The notes below the pieces were generated by a model. It did no database searches. It worked only from the letters and a program-made list of their open reading frames with translations, and was not told the origin of the DNA. Source: Gillisia sp. CAL575 (lineage in GTDB: Bacteria; Bacteroidota; Bacteroidia; Flavobacteriales; Flavobacteriaceae). From it: a stretch of DNA of 64,000 nucleotides. Both the position numbers and the translations under genes were made by a program. Below are positions 25,646-34,771 of the stretch, piece after piece; position 1 is the stretch's first letter; every line of letters starts with the position of its first letter. The stretch spans positions 19,935 to 83,934 of the forward strand of contig NZ_APHJ01000030.1 in NCBI RefSeq assembly GCF_000403785.1, read 5' to 3'.

Positions 25646-26817
25646 TAGGCAATAGCTCTGTTTCTTTTTCTGGATAAATCCATTATAATATGAATGTCAT
25701 TATCTTCGACTTCTTTTGTATGGTCGGCAAAGTTTAAAAACTCAATATAGACGGTGTCTAATTCAAGTTTGGTTAATTCATAGCCCATTTTCTTCGCTCT
25801 ATACGCCAATGCAGCTCTACCGCTTCTTGCAGTAAGTATAATAGCCGATTCTGTTACACCAACATCTGATGGATTTATAATTTCATAGGTTTCTTTATTC
25901 TTTATCATCCCGTCTTGATGAATTCCTGAACTATGCGCAAATGCATTAGCTCCAACAATTGCTTTGTTTGGTTGTACATACATTCCCATTTCCTGAGAAA
26001 CCATTTTACTGGTACCATATAACAATTTTGAATTAATATTGGTAGTAAGATTTAAACTAGGATGTTGTTTTAAGATCATAACTACTTCCTCTAGGGCTGT
26101 ATTTCCTGCACGTTCTCCAATCCCGTTGATGGTACATTCAATTTGTCTTGCTCCGTTAACAACACCTGCAATAGCATTTGCAGTAGCCATCCCCAAGTCG
26201 TTATGGCAGTGACAAGAAAGTCTTACCCTATGAATCCCTGTTACATTCTCTTTTAAGTATTTAATTTTTTGACCATACTCTTCAGGAAGACAGTATCCTG
26301 TAGTGTCTGGAATATTTAAAACTGTAGCTCCGGCTTTAATTGCGGCGGTACAAACTTTTGCAAGAAATTCGTTATCTGTTCTCCCGGCATCTTCAGCATA
26401 GAATTCAACATCCTCTACAAAGGTTTTGGAATAGGATACGGCCATAATGGCTCTTTCAATAATCTCCTCTCGTGTAGAATTGAACTTGTATTTTATATGA
26501 GAATCTGAAGTTCCGATCCCAGTATGAATTCTTGGGTATTTAGCATATTTTAATGCTTCAGCAGCAACTTCTATATCATTTTTTACAGCACGGGTAAGTC
26601 CACAAACTGCAGCATTTTTAATTAATTTTGATATCTCGGTAACCGATTTAAAATCTCCTGGACTGGAAACAGGAAAACCAGCTTCAATCACATCCACTCC
26701 AAGTTCATCGAGGCGTGCGGCTATTTTTAATTTTTGAGCTGTATTCAGTTTACAACCAGGCACTTGTTCTCCATCTCTTAATGTTGTGTCAAAAATTTCT
26801 ACCTTTTCCGTACTCAT
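25645..26817 (-). CDS. leuA: 2-isopropylmalate synthase, short form
   Basis: LeuA condenses 2-oxoisovalerate with acetyl-CoA, the committed step of leucine synthesis. The DRE-TIM core is complete: [12 protein letters not shown] near residue 9, the metal-binding HCHNDLGMA and the NGIGERAGN motif. At 390 residues the protein lacks most of the C-terminal LeuA regulatory domain (about 120 residues) that binds leucine in the 510-residue forms. Leucine may therefore not inhibit it by the usual route. The family also includes homocitrate and citramalate synthases, but first place in an operon with leuC, leuD and leuB makes isopropylmalate synthase the best call. Confidence 0.93.
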   Translation of the reverse strand: MSTEKVEIFDTTLRDGEQVPGCKLNTAQKLKIAARLDELGVDVIEAGFPVSSPGDFKSVTEISKLIKNAAVCGLTRAVKNDIEVAAEALKYAKYPRIHTGIGTSDSHIKYKFNSTREEIIERAIMAVSYSKTFVEDVEFYAEDAGRTDNEFLAKVCTAAIKAGATVLNIPDTTGYCLPEEYGQKIKYLKENVTGIHRVRLSCHCHNDLGMATANAIAGVVNGARQIECTINGIGERAGNTALEEVVMILKQHPSLNLTTNINSKLLYGTSKMVSQEMGMYVQPNKAIVGANAFAHSSGIHQDGMIKNKETYEIINPSDVGVTESAIILTARSGRAALAYRAKKMGYELTKLELDTVYIEFLNFADHTKEVEDNDIHIIMDLSRKRNRAIA

Positions 26818-26869
26818 ATCAGATTTATTTTGCTTTATCTTTAACTAATGTAGCAGATACATCTTCAGC

Positions 26870-26902
26870 TTATAAATTGATATTTCGAGGAATTACGATC
26901 AT
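26870..26902 (-). CDS. Possible leader peptide upstream of leuA
   Basis: A ten-codon ORF on the leuA strand encodes MIVIPRNINL, with five branched-chain residues in ten. It ends 52 bases before the leuA start. The weak stem ATGTA/TACAT lies between it and leuA, but no terminator is seen. As with the ilvD upstream ORFs, the AT-rich composition makes chance a real alternative. Confidence 0.2.
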   Translation of the reverse strand: MIVIPRNINL

Positions 26903-26963
26903 TGATTTAAAATAAGGAAGGCAATTTACTGATAATCAATACATTGAAAACATAATCGTTACA

Positions 26964-28514
26964 ATGACCAACGACTTAACCGACAATCTTTTTACCCTTA
27001 TTAAGTCCCTTTCCTCCTCCGAAAAAAGGCAGTTTTCATTATATGTTGGGAGAATAGGAGTGAATGCAGATAGTAAATTCCTTAATTTATTTAAGGTTAT
27101 GGCGAAGCAATCTCAATATAACGAGAAGTTAATCCTTGACCATACCAACATTAGTAAACAACAATTATCTAATGTTAAAGCACACCTGTATAAGCAAATA
27201 CTTGTTAGTCTTCGATTGAATCCTGCTCATCAAAGTATCCCCGTTCAAATTAGAGAGCAACTGGATTTTGCGCTGATTTTATATAGAAAAGGCTTATATA
27301 ATCAAAGTTTGAAATTGCTTGATAAAGTAAAGTCGATAGCTTTATATAATGAAGAAAAAAATGTCGCCTATGAAATCCTGGAATGGGAAAAAATAATTGA
27401 ATCTCAATATATCACCCGCAGTATTCAAAACAGGGCGGAGAGTTTAATAAAACAAACCGAACAACTTAGTAGGTTGAATGTTTTGGCAAGTAGATTGTCC
27501 AATCTATCACTACAATTATATGGGATATTATTGAAAATGGGTTATGCTCGTACTGAAGAGGAGACTACTGGTATCAGGGAAATTTTTCAAAAAAACATGC
27601 CGGAATATAGATATGATGAAATGGGGTTTCGAGAAAAACTCTTGCTTTACAAAGCATTTTTGTGGTATAGTTTTTTAACCCAGAATTTTTTATCAAGTTA
27701 TCGTTACTCCTTAAAATGGATAGACTTATTCAATGAAAATCCACATATGGTATCTCTTCATCCGGTATCTTATCTTAAAGGTAATCATTACTTATTGGAA
27801 TCATTGTTTTTTCTGAACCATGTGGAAATTTTTGAAAAAGTTCTTTTAAACTTGGAGGCTACAATAAAAGACCCTAAGATTCCAGATGATGATAATATCG
27901 CGGCACTTTCCTTTTTATATATCTACTCAAATAAATTGAATTTAAAGTTTATGAAGGGTGATTTTGGAGGAGGGGAATTATTGATAGATAAAATTCAGAA
28001 GAAAATAAAGAAATATGAGGATAGGTTGGATGGGCATCATATCATGGTATTTTATTATAAAATAGCAAGTTTGCATTTTGGGAATGGGGAAAATAAAAAA
28101 TGTATTGAATTTTTGAAGAAAATTATAAATAATACCTCTCTCGAAATGCGAGAAGATTTAATGTGCTTTTCAAGAATATTAAACCTTGTAGCACATTATG
28201 AAGCTGGATTGGATTATCATTTGGAAAGATTAATACGCTCTACGTATAAATTTTTAATTCGCATGAATGATATGCATGAAGTGCAGAAAGAGATGATTAA
28301 ATTTTTAAGAAAGCTGCCAGATGTTTCTCCTTTAAATATTAAAGAGGAATTTAGGAATCTCCATACTATATTAAAACAATATGAAAACCACCCCTATGAA
28401 AGAAGGGCCTTTTTATACCTAGACATTCTGTCGTGGCTGGAAAGTAAGATTGAAAACAGGGCAGTAGCAGATATTATAGAAGAAAAAACCTCCTTGCGCC
28501 CTCGTAATATTTAA
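26964..28514 (+). CDS. Conserved-type helical protein of unknown function
   Basis: The 516-residue protein has no signal peptide or membrane helix and no motif that I recognise. It is rich in Leu, Lys and Tyr and seems to be almost all alpha-helical, with a TPR-like pattern of amphipathic helix pairs from about residue 100 to 450 (for example YRKGLYNQSLKLLDKVKSIA). The N-terminal LIKSLSSSEKRQFSLYV segment may be a short helical cap. It is divergent from leuA and convergent with the aldehyde dehydrogenase. Large cytoplasmic helical-repeat proteins of this kind are widespread in Flavobacteriaceae. The function cannot be told from the sequence. Confidence 0.75.
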   Translation: MTNDLTDNLFTLIKSLSSSEKRQFSLYVGRIGVNADSKFLNLFKVMAKQSQYNEKLILDHTNISKQQLSNVKAHLYKQILVSLRLNPAHQSIPVQIREQLDFALILYRKGLYNQSLKLLDKVKSIALYNEEKNVAYEILEWEKIIESQYITRSIQNRAESLIKQTEQLSRLNVLASRLSNLSLQLYGILLKMGYARTEEETTGIREIFQKNMPEYRYDEMGFREKLLLYKAFLWYSFLTQNFLSSYRYSLKWIDLFNENPHMVSLHPVSYLKGNHYLLESLFFLNHVEIFEKVLLNLEATIKDPKIPDDDNIAALSFLYIYSNKLNLKFMKGDFGGGELLIDKIQKKIKKYEDRLDGHHIMVFYYKIASLHFGNGENKKCIEFLKKIINNTSLEMREDLMCFSRILNLVAHYEAGLDYHLERLIRSTYKFLIRMNDMHEVQKEMIKFLRKLPDVSPLNIKEEFRNLHTILKQYENHPYERRAFLYLDILSWLESKIENRAVADIIEEKTSLRPRNI

Positions 28515-28559
28515 AGAATTTGAACGCTTGAGTACGTTTATTCTATAAAAAGAAGAATA

Positions 28560-29939
28560 TTAAAACTTCTTCATAATCTTACCTATTAAACTGACTTTAT
28601 CACCGTAAGGTGCATATCTAAGAGGAACATCTAACCATGTCCCTCTTTTTGTTATACTCTTTTTATGAGAAAATGTATCGAAAGAATGTTTGCCATGATA
28701 AGCTCCGTTTCCACTACTTCCAACACCTCCGAATGGCAGATTTTTATTAACCACCTGTATCACCACATCGTTAATTGCACCGCCACCAAAACTGTAAGAT
28801 TTTAATATTTTTTCTGAAAAACTCTTATCTTCAGAAAACACATATAAGGCAAGAGGCTTGGAATAGTTGTCTATAATATTTGCCATATTCTCTTCGGAAG
28901 AAAAACTTAAAACTGGAAGAATAGGTCCAAAAATTTCATCTTCCATCACCTTGCTAGTTAGGGCAGGTTCATCTATTAAAGTAGGAGCTATATATAATTG
29001 TTCCTTATCTAGCTCTCCTCCAATTGGACACTTTTCACCCTCGAGCATTGCTGCTAATCTATAAAAGTTCTTTTCGTTGATTATTCGTGCATAATCAGGC
29101 GAATCTTTAGGATTAGCTCCGTAAGCTGCTACGATCTCCTTTTGAATTGCATCTATAAATTCCTTTTTTATAGATGAATCGACAAGGATATAATCTGGCG
29201 CAATGCAGGTTTGGCCTCCGTTTAAAAATTTCCCCCAAACAATTCGCTTTGCTGCAAGTTGCACTTTTGCCGATTTATGTATAATACATGGGTTTTTACC
29301 ACCTAACTCTAAGGTGGAAGGAGTGAGGTGAGGCGCAATTGCTTTTGCTACTATTTTCCCAACAGGAACACTTCCTGTAAAGAATACATAATCCCATTTT
29401 TCTTCTAATAAGGCTTCAGAAACAGGGACTCCTCCTTGTACTACAGCGAGCATTTCTTTAGGAAATACTATTTCTAAAATATCTGCTAATATTTGAGAGG
29501 TGTTTAATGCTAATTCACTGGGTTTTAAGACTACGGTGTTTCCTGCAGCAACGGCCCCCATTATTGGGGAGATCGCCAACTGAAAAGGATAATTCCACGG
29601 AGCAATAATTAAACAAGCACCATAAGGTTCAGAATAAATATAATCTGAAGAAGGGAAATTTATTAAAGAGCTTGAAACTTTTTTAGGTTTAGACCAACTT
29701 TTCAGATTTTTAATTACATGATCAAGTTCGCTAATGATAAAAGCAGTTTCGCTTAAAACACTTTCAAACTTAGGTTTTTTGAAATCCTGAAAGAGGGCAT
29801 CGCATATTTCAGTTTCGTGCTCTTCAATAACCGATCTAAGCAATTTTAATTTTTCAATTCTTAAAGCAACTTCTTTAGTCTTCCCTTCTTTAAAGAAAAA
29901 TTTTTGGGAGGCTAATAAATCACTGATTTTGTTATGCAT
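28560..29939 (-). CDS. Aldehyde dehydrogenase (class 3 / fatty-aldehyde type)
   Basis: The 459-residue NAD(P)-dependent enzyme has the glutamate motif LELGGKNPCI, the catalytic cysteine in NGGQTCIAPDY, and the C-terminal NLPFGGVGSSGNGAYHG segment. Length and the N-terminal layout fit the short class 3 group, which oxidises medium or long chain or aromatic aldehydes. I chose the ATG at 29939; the longer frame from a TTG at 29981 would begin upstream of a candidate -7 element. A decayed copy of its 3' region lies at 4866-5105. It is convergent with the upstream unknown gene. Confidence 0.93.
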   Translation of the reverse strand: MHNKISDLLASQKFFFKEGKTKEVALRIEKLKLLRSVIEEHETEICDALFQDFKKPKFESVLSETAFIISELDHVIKNLKSWSKPKKVSSSLINFPSSDYIYSEPYGACLIIAPWNYPFQLAISPIMGAVAAGNTVVLKPSELALNTSQILADILEIVFPKEMLAVVQGGVPVSEALLEEKWDYVFFTGSVPVGKIVAKAIAPHLTPSTLELGGKNPCIIHKSAKVQLAAKRIVWGKFLNGGQTCIAPDYILVDSSIKKEFIDAIQKEIVAAYGANPKDSPDYARIINEKNFYRLAAMLEGEKCPIGGELDKEQLYIAPTLIDEPALTSKVMEDEIFGPILPVLSFSSEENMANIIDNYSKPLALYVFSEDKSFSEKILKSYSFGGGAINDVVIQVVNKNLPFGGVGSSGNGAYHGKHSFDTFSHKKSITKRGTWLDVPLRYAPYGDKVSLIGKIMKKF

Positions 29940-29972
29940 TTTAATATTAATTAAGGAAATGACCAATAAGGA

Positions 29973-30004
29973 CAAATACAATGGAATATAAGTATTCTAT
30001 TCAA
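29973..30004 (-). promoter_or_regulatory. Candidate promoter of the aldehyde dehydrogenase gene
   Basis: On the minus strand TTG (30004-30002) is followed after 21 bases by TGTATTTG (29980-29973), seven of eight matches to TAnnTTTG. The position supports translation from the ATG at 29939. Confidence 0.45.
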
Positions 30005-30063
30005 ATTTTCACTTTGTTTTTTTAATATTAATCCTGTACAATTAAAGAAAGTTCCTCTAGAAT

Positions 30064-30981
30064 TTGCAATTTGCTCCATATTTAAAAAATTTGGCTGAAA
30101 AGAACTTACAATACTCGAAAATACTAGAACTTAATCTCGCTGTGCTTTTTATTAGCACCTCGGGAGTTTTGGGAAGATATATAACCTTAAACCCCTTCGT
30201 AACTATATTTTATAGAACGTTATTAGCGGCAATACTATTTTATATTTTTTGCAGATTTAAAAAATTAGATCTAAGGATTTCCAATAAAAGGGATGTACTA
30301 AAAACAGTGTTATCCGGGTTATTGATGGCTGGTCATTGGGTAGCTTACTTTTTTGCACTTAAATATTCTAATGTTGCAATTGGGATCCTTTCGCTTTTTA
30401 CATATCCGGTAATTACTGTTTTTTTGGAGCCTTTACTATTAAAAACCAAATTTAGTAAAAGTCATTTGGCATTAGGCTTATTAGTGTTGTTCGGAATTTA
30501 TTTTTTGGTGCCGGAGATCAGCTTTCAAAATAATTATACCATCGCTGTACTGCTGGGGATATTATCCGGAGTATTTTATGCGCTCCGAAATATTTTAATG
30601 AAACAGGAAATTGAAAAATATAATGGTTCTGTATTGATGATGTATCAGATTGTGGTTGTGGCGGTGGTGTTATCACCAGTATTATTTTTCAGCGATTTTA
30701 ATGATGTGATTTTACAATGGGCGCCTCTTTTAACCCTTGCCATTGTAACAACCTGCATAGGTCATACACTTTTCTTGCTAAGTCTAAGAAATTTTTCAAC
30801 TACCGCGGCCAGCATAATGAGCAGCGCACAACCTTTATATGCTATAATTTTAGGGATATTATTTCTTCAAGAATATCCTTCATTAAAAACGATTATTGGT
30901 GGTACGCTAATTATTAGCGCCGTAATTATAGAGAGTATCAGATCCCTTCGGAAAAATTCAGCAGTCGAAGGGATCGATTAA
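30064..30981 (+). CDS. EamA/RhaT-family (DMT) transporter
   Basis: The 305-residue protein has about ten transmembrane helices in two EamA repeats, the first about 20-150 (beginning NLAVLFISTSGVLGRYI) and the second about 160-295 (beginning AVLLGILSGVFYALRN). Drug/metabolite transporters of this type export or import small metabolites at the inner membrane; the substrate cannot be told. No ATG exists near the 5' end; the TTG at 30064, two codons after an in-frame stop, is the best start, with TTG at 30091 an alternative. A perfect ten-base inverted repeat overlaps its 3' end. Confidence 0.88.
   Translation: MQFAPYLKNLAEKNLQYSKILELNLAVLFISTSGVLGRYITLNPFVTIFYRTLLAAILFYIFCRFKKLDLRISNKRDVLKTVLSGLLMAGHWVAYFFALKYSNVAIGILSLFTYPVITVFLEPLLLKTKFSKSHLALGLLVLFGIYFLVPEISFQNNYTIAVLLGILSGVFYALRNILMKQEIEKYNGSVLMMYQIVVVAVVLSPVLFFSDFNDVILQWAPLLTLAIVTTCIGHTLFLLSLRNFSTTAASIMSSAQPLYAIILGILFLQEYPSLKTIIGGTLIISAVIIESIRSLRKNSAVEGID
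30941..30975. terminator. Inverted repeat at the convergent EamA/metallopeptidase junction
   Basis: GATCCCTTCG (30941-30950) pairs perfectly with CGAAGGGATC (30966-30975), loop 15 bases, overlapping the last codons of the transporter gene. There is no strong T run. The next gene ends only 12 bases beyond the transporter stop, so the stem may serve both directions. Confidence 0.45.
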
Positions 30982-30993
30982 ATTATATGTAGA

Positions 30994-31842
30994 TTAATTA
31001 AGTCTGCCATTAAAAGTATCACCCTGTCTGATATCCCCAGAGTTATAGCCTCTCATAAACCAATCCATTCGTTGTTTAGACGTTCCGTGGGTAAAAGCAT
31101 CTGGAACCACCCTCCCAGAAGTACGCTTTTGGATAGCATCGTCTCCTACAGCACTTGCAGCACTCATAGCTTCTTGAATATCACCTTGTTCTAAGTATTT
31201 CTTATTATGATTAGCCCAAACACCTGCATAAAAATCGGCTTGTAATTCCAATGCTACAGACAATTCATTAGCTGCAGCTTGACTTCTACCTTGTTGCAAC
31301 TGCCTAACTTTTCCAGAAGTTCCTAAAACTGTCTGAACATGATGTCCTACCTCATGTGCGATCACATAGGCAATGGCGAAATCTCCTCCTTGAGCTCCAA
31401 AACGTGTTTTTAATTCATCGAAAAAAGATAAGTCCATATAGACCTTTTGATCTGCAGGACAATAGAATGGTCCAGATGCTGCTGAAGCTCCACCGCATGC
31501 AGTTCTTACCCCATCTGTAAAAAGGACCAAACCTGGTTCTTGATAGTTCATATTGTTTTCAGAAAATATTTCATTCCAAATATCTTCGGTATCAACTAGA
31601 ACCGCATTAATAAATTTTCTGGATTCTATTTCTTCTGCAGTTAACTCTCTACTTTCTCCAGAAGATGTTTGTGTTTGAGATTCTAATTGCTGTAAGGTTT
31701 CTGAAATATCGCCGCCAGAGAAGAGCTGGATTGCAAGAAAAATTAATCCAATTATTCCTCCACCAACAGCTACTTTCCCTCCTGTAGAGGAGCCTCTACG
31801 ATCCTCTAAATTGCCACTCTGACGTCTACCTTGCCATTTCAT
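30994..31842 (-). CDS. ypfJ: Neutral zinc metallopeptidase, YpfJ/KPN_02809 family
   Basis: The 282-residue protein has a charged N terminus, one membrane helix (about 24-42), and a zinc-peptidase domain with HEVGHH at 163-168. The family marks near the N terminus (MKWQGRRQSGNLEDRRG) and around residues 114-130 (ACGGASAASGPFYCPAD) are present. The single helix suggests an inner-membrane anchor with the domain facing the periplasm. The physiological substrate is unknown in this family. Confidence 0.93.
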   Translation of the reverse strand: MKWQGRRQSGNLEDRRGSSTGGKVAVGGGIIGLIFLAIQLFSGGDISETLQQLESQTQTSSGESRELTAEEIESRKFINAVLVDTEDIWNEIFSENNMNYQEPGLVLFTDGVRTACGGASAASGPFYCPADQKVYMDLSFFDELKTRFGAQGGDFAIAYVIAHEVGHHVQTVLGTSGKVRQLQQGRSQAAANELSVALELQADFYAGVWANHNKKYLEQGDIQEAMSAASAVGDDAIQKRTSGRVVPDAFTHGTSKQRMDWFMRGYNSGDIRQGDTFNGRLN

Positions 31843-31883
31843 ACTTTTTTATTTTAAAAGTAATAATTTTAATGTTAAGCTAT

Positions 31884-32591
31884 TTATAAAATATTCACAG
31901 CATTCCAAATTGGATCGTTCGGTAATGGGGCAACTAGGTTTAATTCCAGATCTTTCACTGGATGTTTAAAAGATAATTTACGGGCATGCAGGGATATGCT
32001 AGCGTCTTTATTACTCCTGTCAAATCCATATTTAAGGTCTCCTTTAATTGGAGACCCTATAGCAGATAATTGACTTCTAATTTGATGATGTCTTCCTGTA
32101 TGCAATGCAATTTCTAAAAGAAAATAATTGTCTAATTTCTGGATGATTTTATAATCTAAAATGGCTTTTTTGCTCTCTGGCACTTCTTTAATATGAGCGT
32201 AAGATTTATTTTGTTTTGGATTTCTCTTTAGATAATGTGTAAGTGTATCTTCTACCTTTGGAGGCATAATTTTCACAAGTGCCCAATAGGTTTTTTGTGC
32301 ATCTCTATCCTTAAAAAGTTGATTTAGCCTAGGCAAGGCTTTAGATGTCCTTGCAAAAACAACAATCCCACTGGTAGGTCTGTCTATTCGATGTACAACT
32401 CCTAAATAGACATTTCCCGGTTTGTTATACTTGTCTTTCAAATAATCCTTTACAACTTCGCTAAGAGGAATGTCCCCCGTTTTATCTCCTTGAACAATAT
32501 CTCCTGGTCTTTTATTAATTGCTATAAGATGATTATCTTCATACAAGACTTGCAGGTTATGCTTGTTGGAAAGAATTTTTTCTGAATTCAA
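31884..32591 (-). CDS. RluA-family RNA pseudouridine synthase
   Basis: The 235-residue enzyme has the catalytic Asp70 in the HRIDRPTSG motif and the family segments INKRPGDIVQGD (near residue 25) and HTGRHHQIRSQL. It changes uridine to pseudouridine in ribosomal or transfer RNA; the exact site cannot be given from sequence. No S4 domain is present. The start is a TTG, with no in-frame ATG before the conserved core. It lies between ypfJ and panB on the same strand, with gaps of 41 and 87 bases. Confidence 0.92.
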   Translation of the reverse strand: MNSEKILSNKHNLQVLYEDNHLIAINKRPGDIVQGDKTGDIPLSEVVKDYLKDKYNKPGNVYLGVVHRIDRPTSGIVVFARTSKALPRLNQLFKDRDAQKTYWALVKIMPPKVEDTLTHYLKRNPKQNKSYAHIKEVPESKKAILDYKIIQKLDNYFLLEIALHTGRHHQIRSQLSAIGSPIKGDLKYGFDRSNKDASISLHARKLSFKHPVKDLELNLVAPLPNDPIWNAVNIL

Positions 32592-32678
32592 ATTCTGATA
32601 ATTATAGTTTATTATTGAGCTTTGCGATAAAAACTAAGTACATCTTTTACTTTAAGAAATTATATCTTGAAATAAGAT

Positions 32679-33497
32679 TTAATACTGCTCTTCATCTGTT
32701 GGGAAGCTTTTGCTCTTTACATCGTTTTTATAGCTTTCAAAAGCTTTAGTCATTTCTCCATGAAGATCTGCATAACGACGTAAAAATCTAGGATTGAATT
32801 CGTGGTTCATTCCTAGCATATCATGAGTCACTAAAACCTGTCCATCTACACCATTTCCTGCACCTATACCAATAACTGGAATGCTCACACTTTCTGCCAC
32901 TTCTTTAGCTAGTTTTGCCGGCACTTTTTCTAGCACCATTGCAAAACAACCTAATTTCTCTAATAAAAGGGCATCTTCTTTTAATTTTTCAGCTTCCAGA
33001 TCTTCCTTTGCACGTACTGTATACGTTCCAAATTTATATATAGATTGTGGAGTAAGTCCTAAATGACCCATTACCGGAATTCCTGCATTTAATATTTTTT
33101 TAATAGATTCCTTTATTTCTTTTCCACCTTCCATCTTCACTGCGTGTCCACCACTTTCTTTCATAATTCTAATAGAAGATCTAAGAGCTTCTTTTGGATC
33201 ACTTTGGTAACTACCAAAAGGAAGATCTACAACTACTAAAGAGCGTTCTATCCCTCTTATCACACTAGCAGCATGGTAGATCATTTGATCTAAAGTAATA
33301 GGAAGTGTAGTTTCATGACCTGCCATTACATTACTGGCAGAATCTCCAACTAATATCACATCTATTCCTGCTCCGTCTACAATTTGAGCCATGGTATAAT
33401 CATATGCCGTAAGCATAGCGATCTTTTCTCCATTGGCTTTCATTTCCACCAACGATTTAACTGTAATCCTTTTGTATTGTTTCTTGGCAACTGACAT
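32679..33497 (-). CDS. panB: 3-methyl-2-oxobutanoate hydroxymethyltransferase
   Basis: PanB transfers a hydroxymethyl group from methylene-tetrahydrofolate to 2-oxoisovalerate, the first step of pantothenate synthesis. The 272-residue protein has the family marks [36 protein letters not shown] and [11 protein letters not shown]. Its substrate 2-oxoisovalerate is also made by the ilv genes in this window and consumed by leuA, although panB is not in either operon. Confidence 0.96.
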   Translation of the reverse strand: MSVAKKQYKRITVKSLVEMKANGEKIAMLTAYDYTMAQIVDGAGIDVILVGDSASNVMAGHETTLPITLDQMIYHAASVIRGIERSLVVVDLPFGSYQSDPKEALRSSIRIMKESGGHAVKMEGGKEIKESIKKILNAGIPVMGHLGLTPQSIYKFGTYTVRAKEDLEAEKLKEDALLLEKLGCFAMVLEKVPAKLAKEVAESVSIPVIGIGAGNGVDGQVLVTHDMLGMNHEFNPRFLRRYADLHGEMTKAFESYKNDVKSKSFPTDEEQY

Positions 33498-33518
33498 TAG
33501 CTCATTTTTTTAGATGAG

Positions 33519-33549
33519 TAAAAGTAGTAAATTAGTAGACCACATTCAA
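33519..33549 (-). promoter_or_regulatory. Candidate promoter of panB
   Basis: On the minus strand TTG (33549-33547) and TACTTTTA (33526-33519; seven of eight to TAnnTTTG) are separated by 20 bases, the normal Bacteroidetes spacing. The ATG lies 21 bases after the -7 element. Confidence 0.5.
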
Positions 33550-33560
33550 AACTTAGAATT

Positions 33561-34025
33561 ATGAAGGTTGATTTATGTATTCTGTTATTTTTAGTTGGAA
33601 TTGTAAGCCATTCTCAAGAAACGATAGATGAAGTTTCTGTAAAGACCTCTGTAGAAGATTTTTTTAAAGCTTTTCATAAACAAGATACTACTGCTCTTAG
33701 AATTATGGTTCATCCAACCATACAAATGCAATCAATAAGTATAAAGGTAGATGCAGAGCCGAAATTGATTACCGAGGAATATGGAAACTTTTTAAAAGCC
33801 ATTTATGCAATCCCTAAGACAACAAAATTTAAGGAGGAGATCCATTCTTTTAAAATCCAAGTAGATGGTCCAATGGCAAATGTTTCTACACCGTATTCCT
33901 TTTATGTAAATGATGAACTAAGCCATTGTGGAGTAAATACCTTCCAATTGTTTAAGGAAAAAGGGATCTGGAAGATTATTTATATTATAGATACTAGAAC
34001 TAAGAAAGGCTGTGAGCCAATATAG
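33561..34025 (+). CDS. Secreted SnoaL/NTF2-like protein
   Basis: The 154-residue product starts with a signal peptide (about 1-18, VDLCILLFLVGIVSHSQE, cleavage near SHS-QE). The rest looks like a single NTF2-like alpha+beta cone: an N-terminal helix with FFKAFHKQDTTAL, then strands containing MQSISI and VSTPYSFYVN, and a C-terminal FQLFKEKGIWKIIYIID strand pair. These domains often bind small ligands or act as enzymes, but no active site is recognised. Its stop lies three bases from the stop of the convergent CPBP gene. Confidence 0.75.
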   Translation: MKVDLCILLFLVGIVSHSQETIDEVSVKTSVEDFFKAFHKQDTTALRIMVHPTIQMQSISIKVDAEPKLITEEYGNFLKAIYAIPKTTKFKEEIHSFKIQVDGPMANVSTPYSFYVNDELSHCGVNTFQLFKEKGIWKIIYIIDTRTKKGCEPI

Positions 34026-34028
34026 TTT

Positions 34029-34712
34029 CTAGAATAACTTAGGAAGGAGAAACACCAGTACGGTTGCATTATTCATAGCATGCATAGCAATAGGCCAGGC
34101 CATACTTTTATTTTCAATCTTTACTTTTCCAAAATAAAATCCGGCAATAATTCTTGGAACTATCATTAAGAATAATAGAAAATTGATGTGAAAACCATCC
34201 ACATAATTGGAAATATGTACCAAACCAAAAATAATAGAGGTGATCACCCAAATGGATATATAATTTCTACGCAAAAAACTACATGCTTTAAATTGTATTT
34301 CTCTTGGGATTAATTCTTTCAGAAAAAAATAGATCAAGGTAATAAAGAGTAATAGGAAACCAAATTTTATTGCCCAGTGCACATCTATTGGAATAAAGAT
34401 AGCAGTCAACATGAGAATCCAGCTGCAAAGAAAAAAGATAAACTCATTTGGAGAAGGTTTTATAAGTGTTCTAAACATTCCCTCCTCCATAACTGGCGCT
34501 ATAATAACAGCCAAAAGCACAAATTTCCATGGGTTTTTATCCATCAATTCATTGAGATCTGATTGCTGATATTTTAAAATATCTAGATCTGGAAAAACAA
34601 CTTGAAGTATTCCTAAAAGAGTAAAAAACACGAAGTAAGAGCCCAACATCCAGCCATAATTCCGGAGCAAATTTTTAATTTTGAATAAGGTGATATGGCT
34701 TGGTTTAAACAA
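34029..34712 (-). CDS. CPBP-family intramembrane metalloprotease
   Basis: The 227-residue membrane protein has about six helices and the CAAX-protease/bacteriocin-processing motifs: Glu76-Glu77-x3-Arg81 (PVMEEGMFR), FGLVH with the first histidine, and a C-terminal HAMNNATV with the second. Such proteins cleave peptide bonds within the membrane; roles vary and the substrate is unknown. The frame begins at a TTG; the next ATG is 21 codons further in, before the first full helix, so the start is uncertain. Confidence 0.85.
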   Translation of the reverse strand: MFKPSHITLFKIKNLLRNYGWMLGSYFVFFTLLGILQVVFPDLDILKYQQSDLNELMDKNPWKFVLLAVIIAPVMEEGMFRTLIKPSPNEFIFFLCSWILMLTAIFIPIDVHWAIKFGFLLLFITLIYFFLKELIPREIQFKACSFLRRNYISIWVITSIIFGLVHISNYVDGFHINFLLFLMIVPRIIAGFYFGKVKIENKSMAWPIAMHAMNNATVLVFLLPKLF

Positions 34713-34771
34713 TATTATAGTAGCTAGTTGAATTTAAAGTTAAGATAATTTAGCAATAGTCGCTTTGTAAC

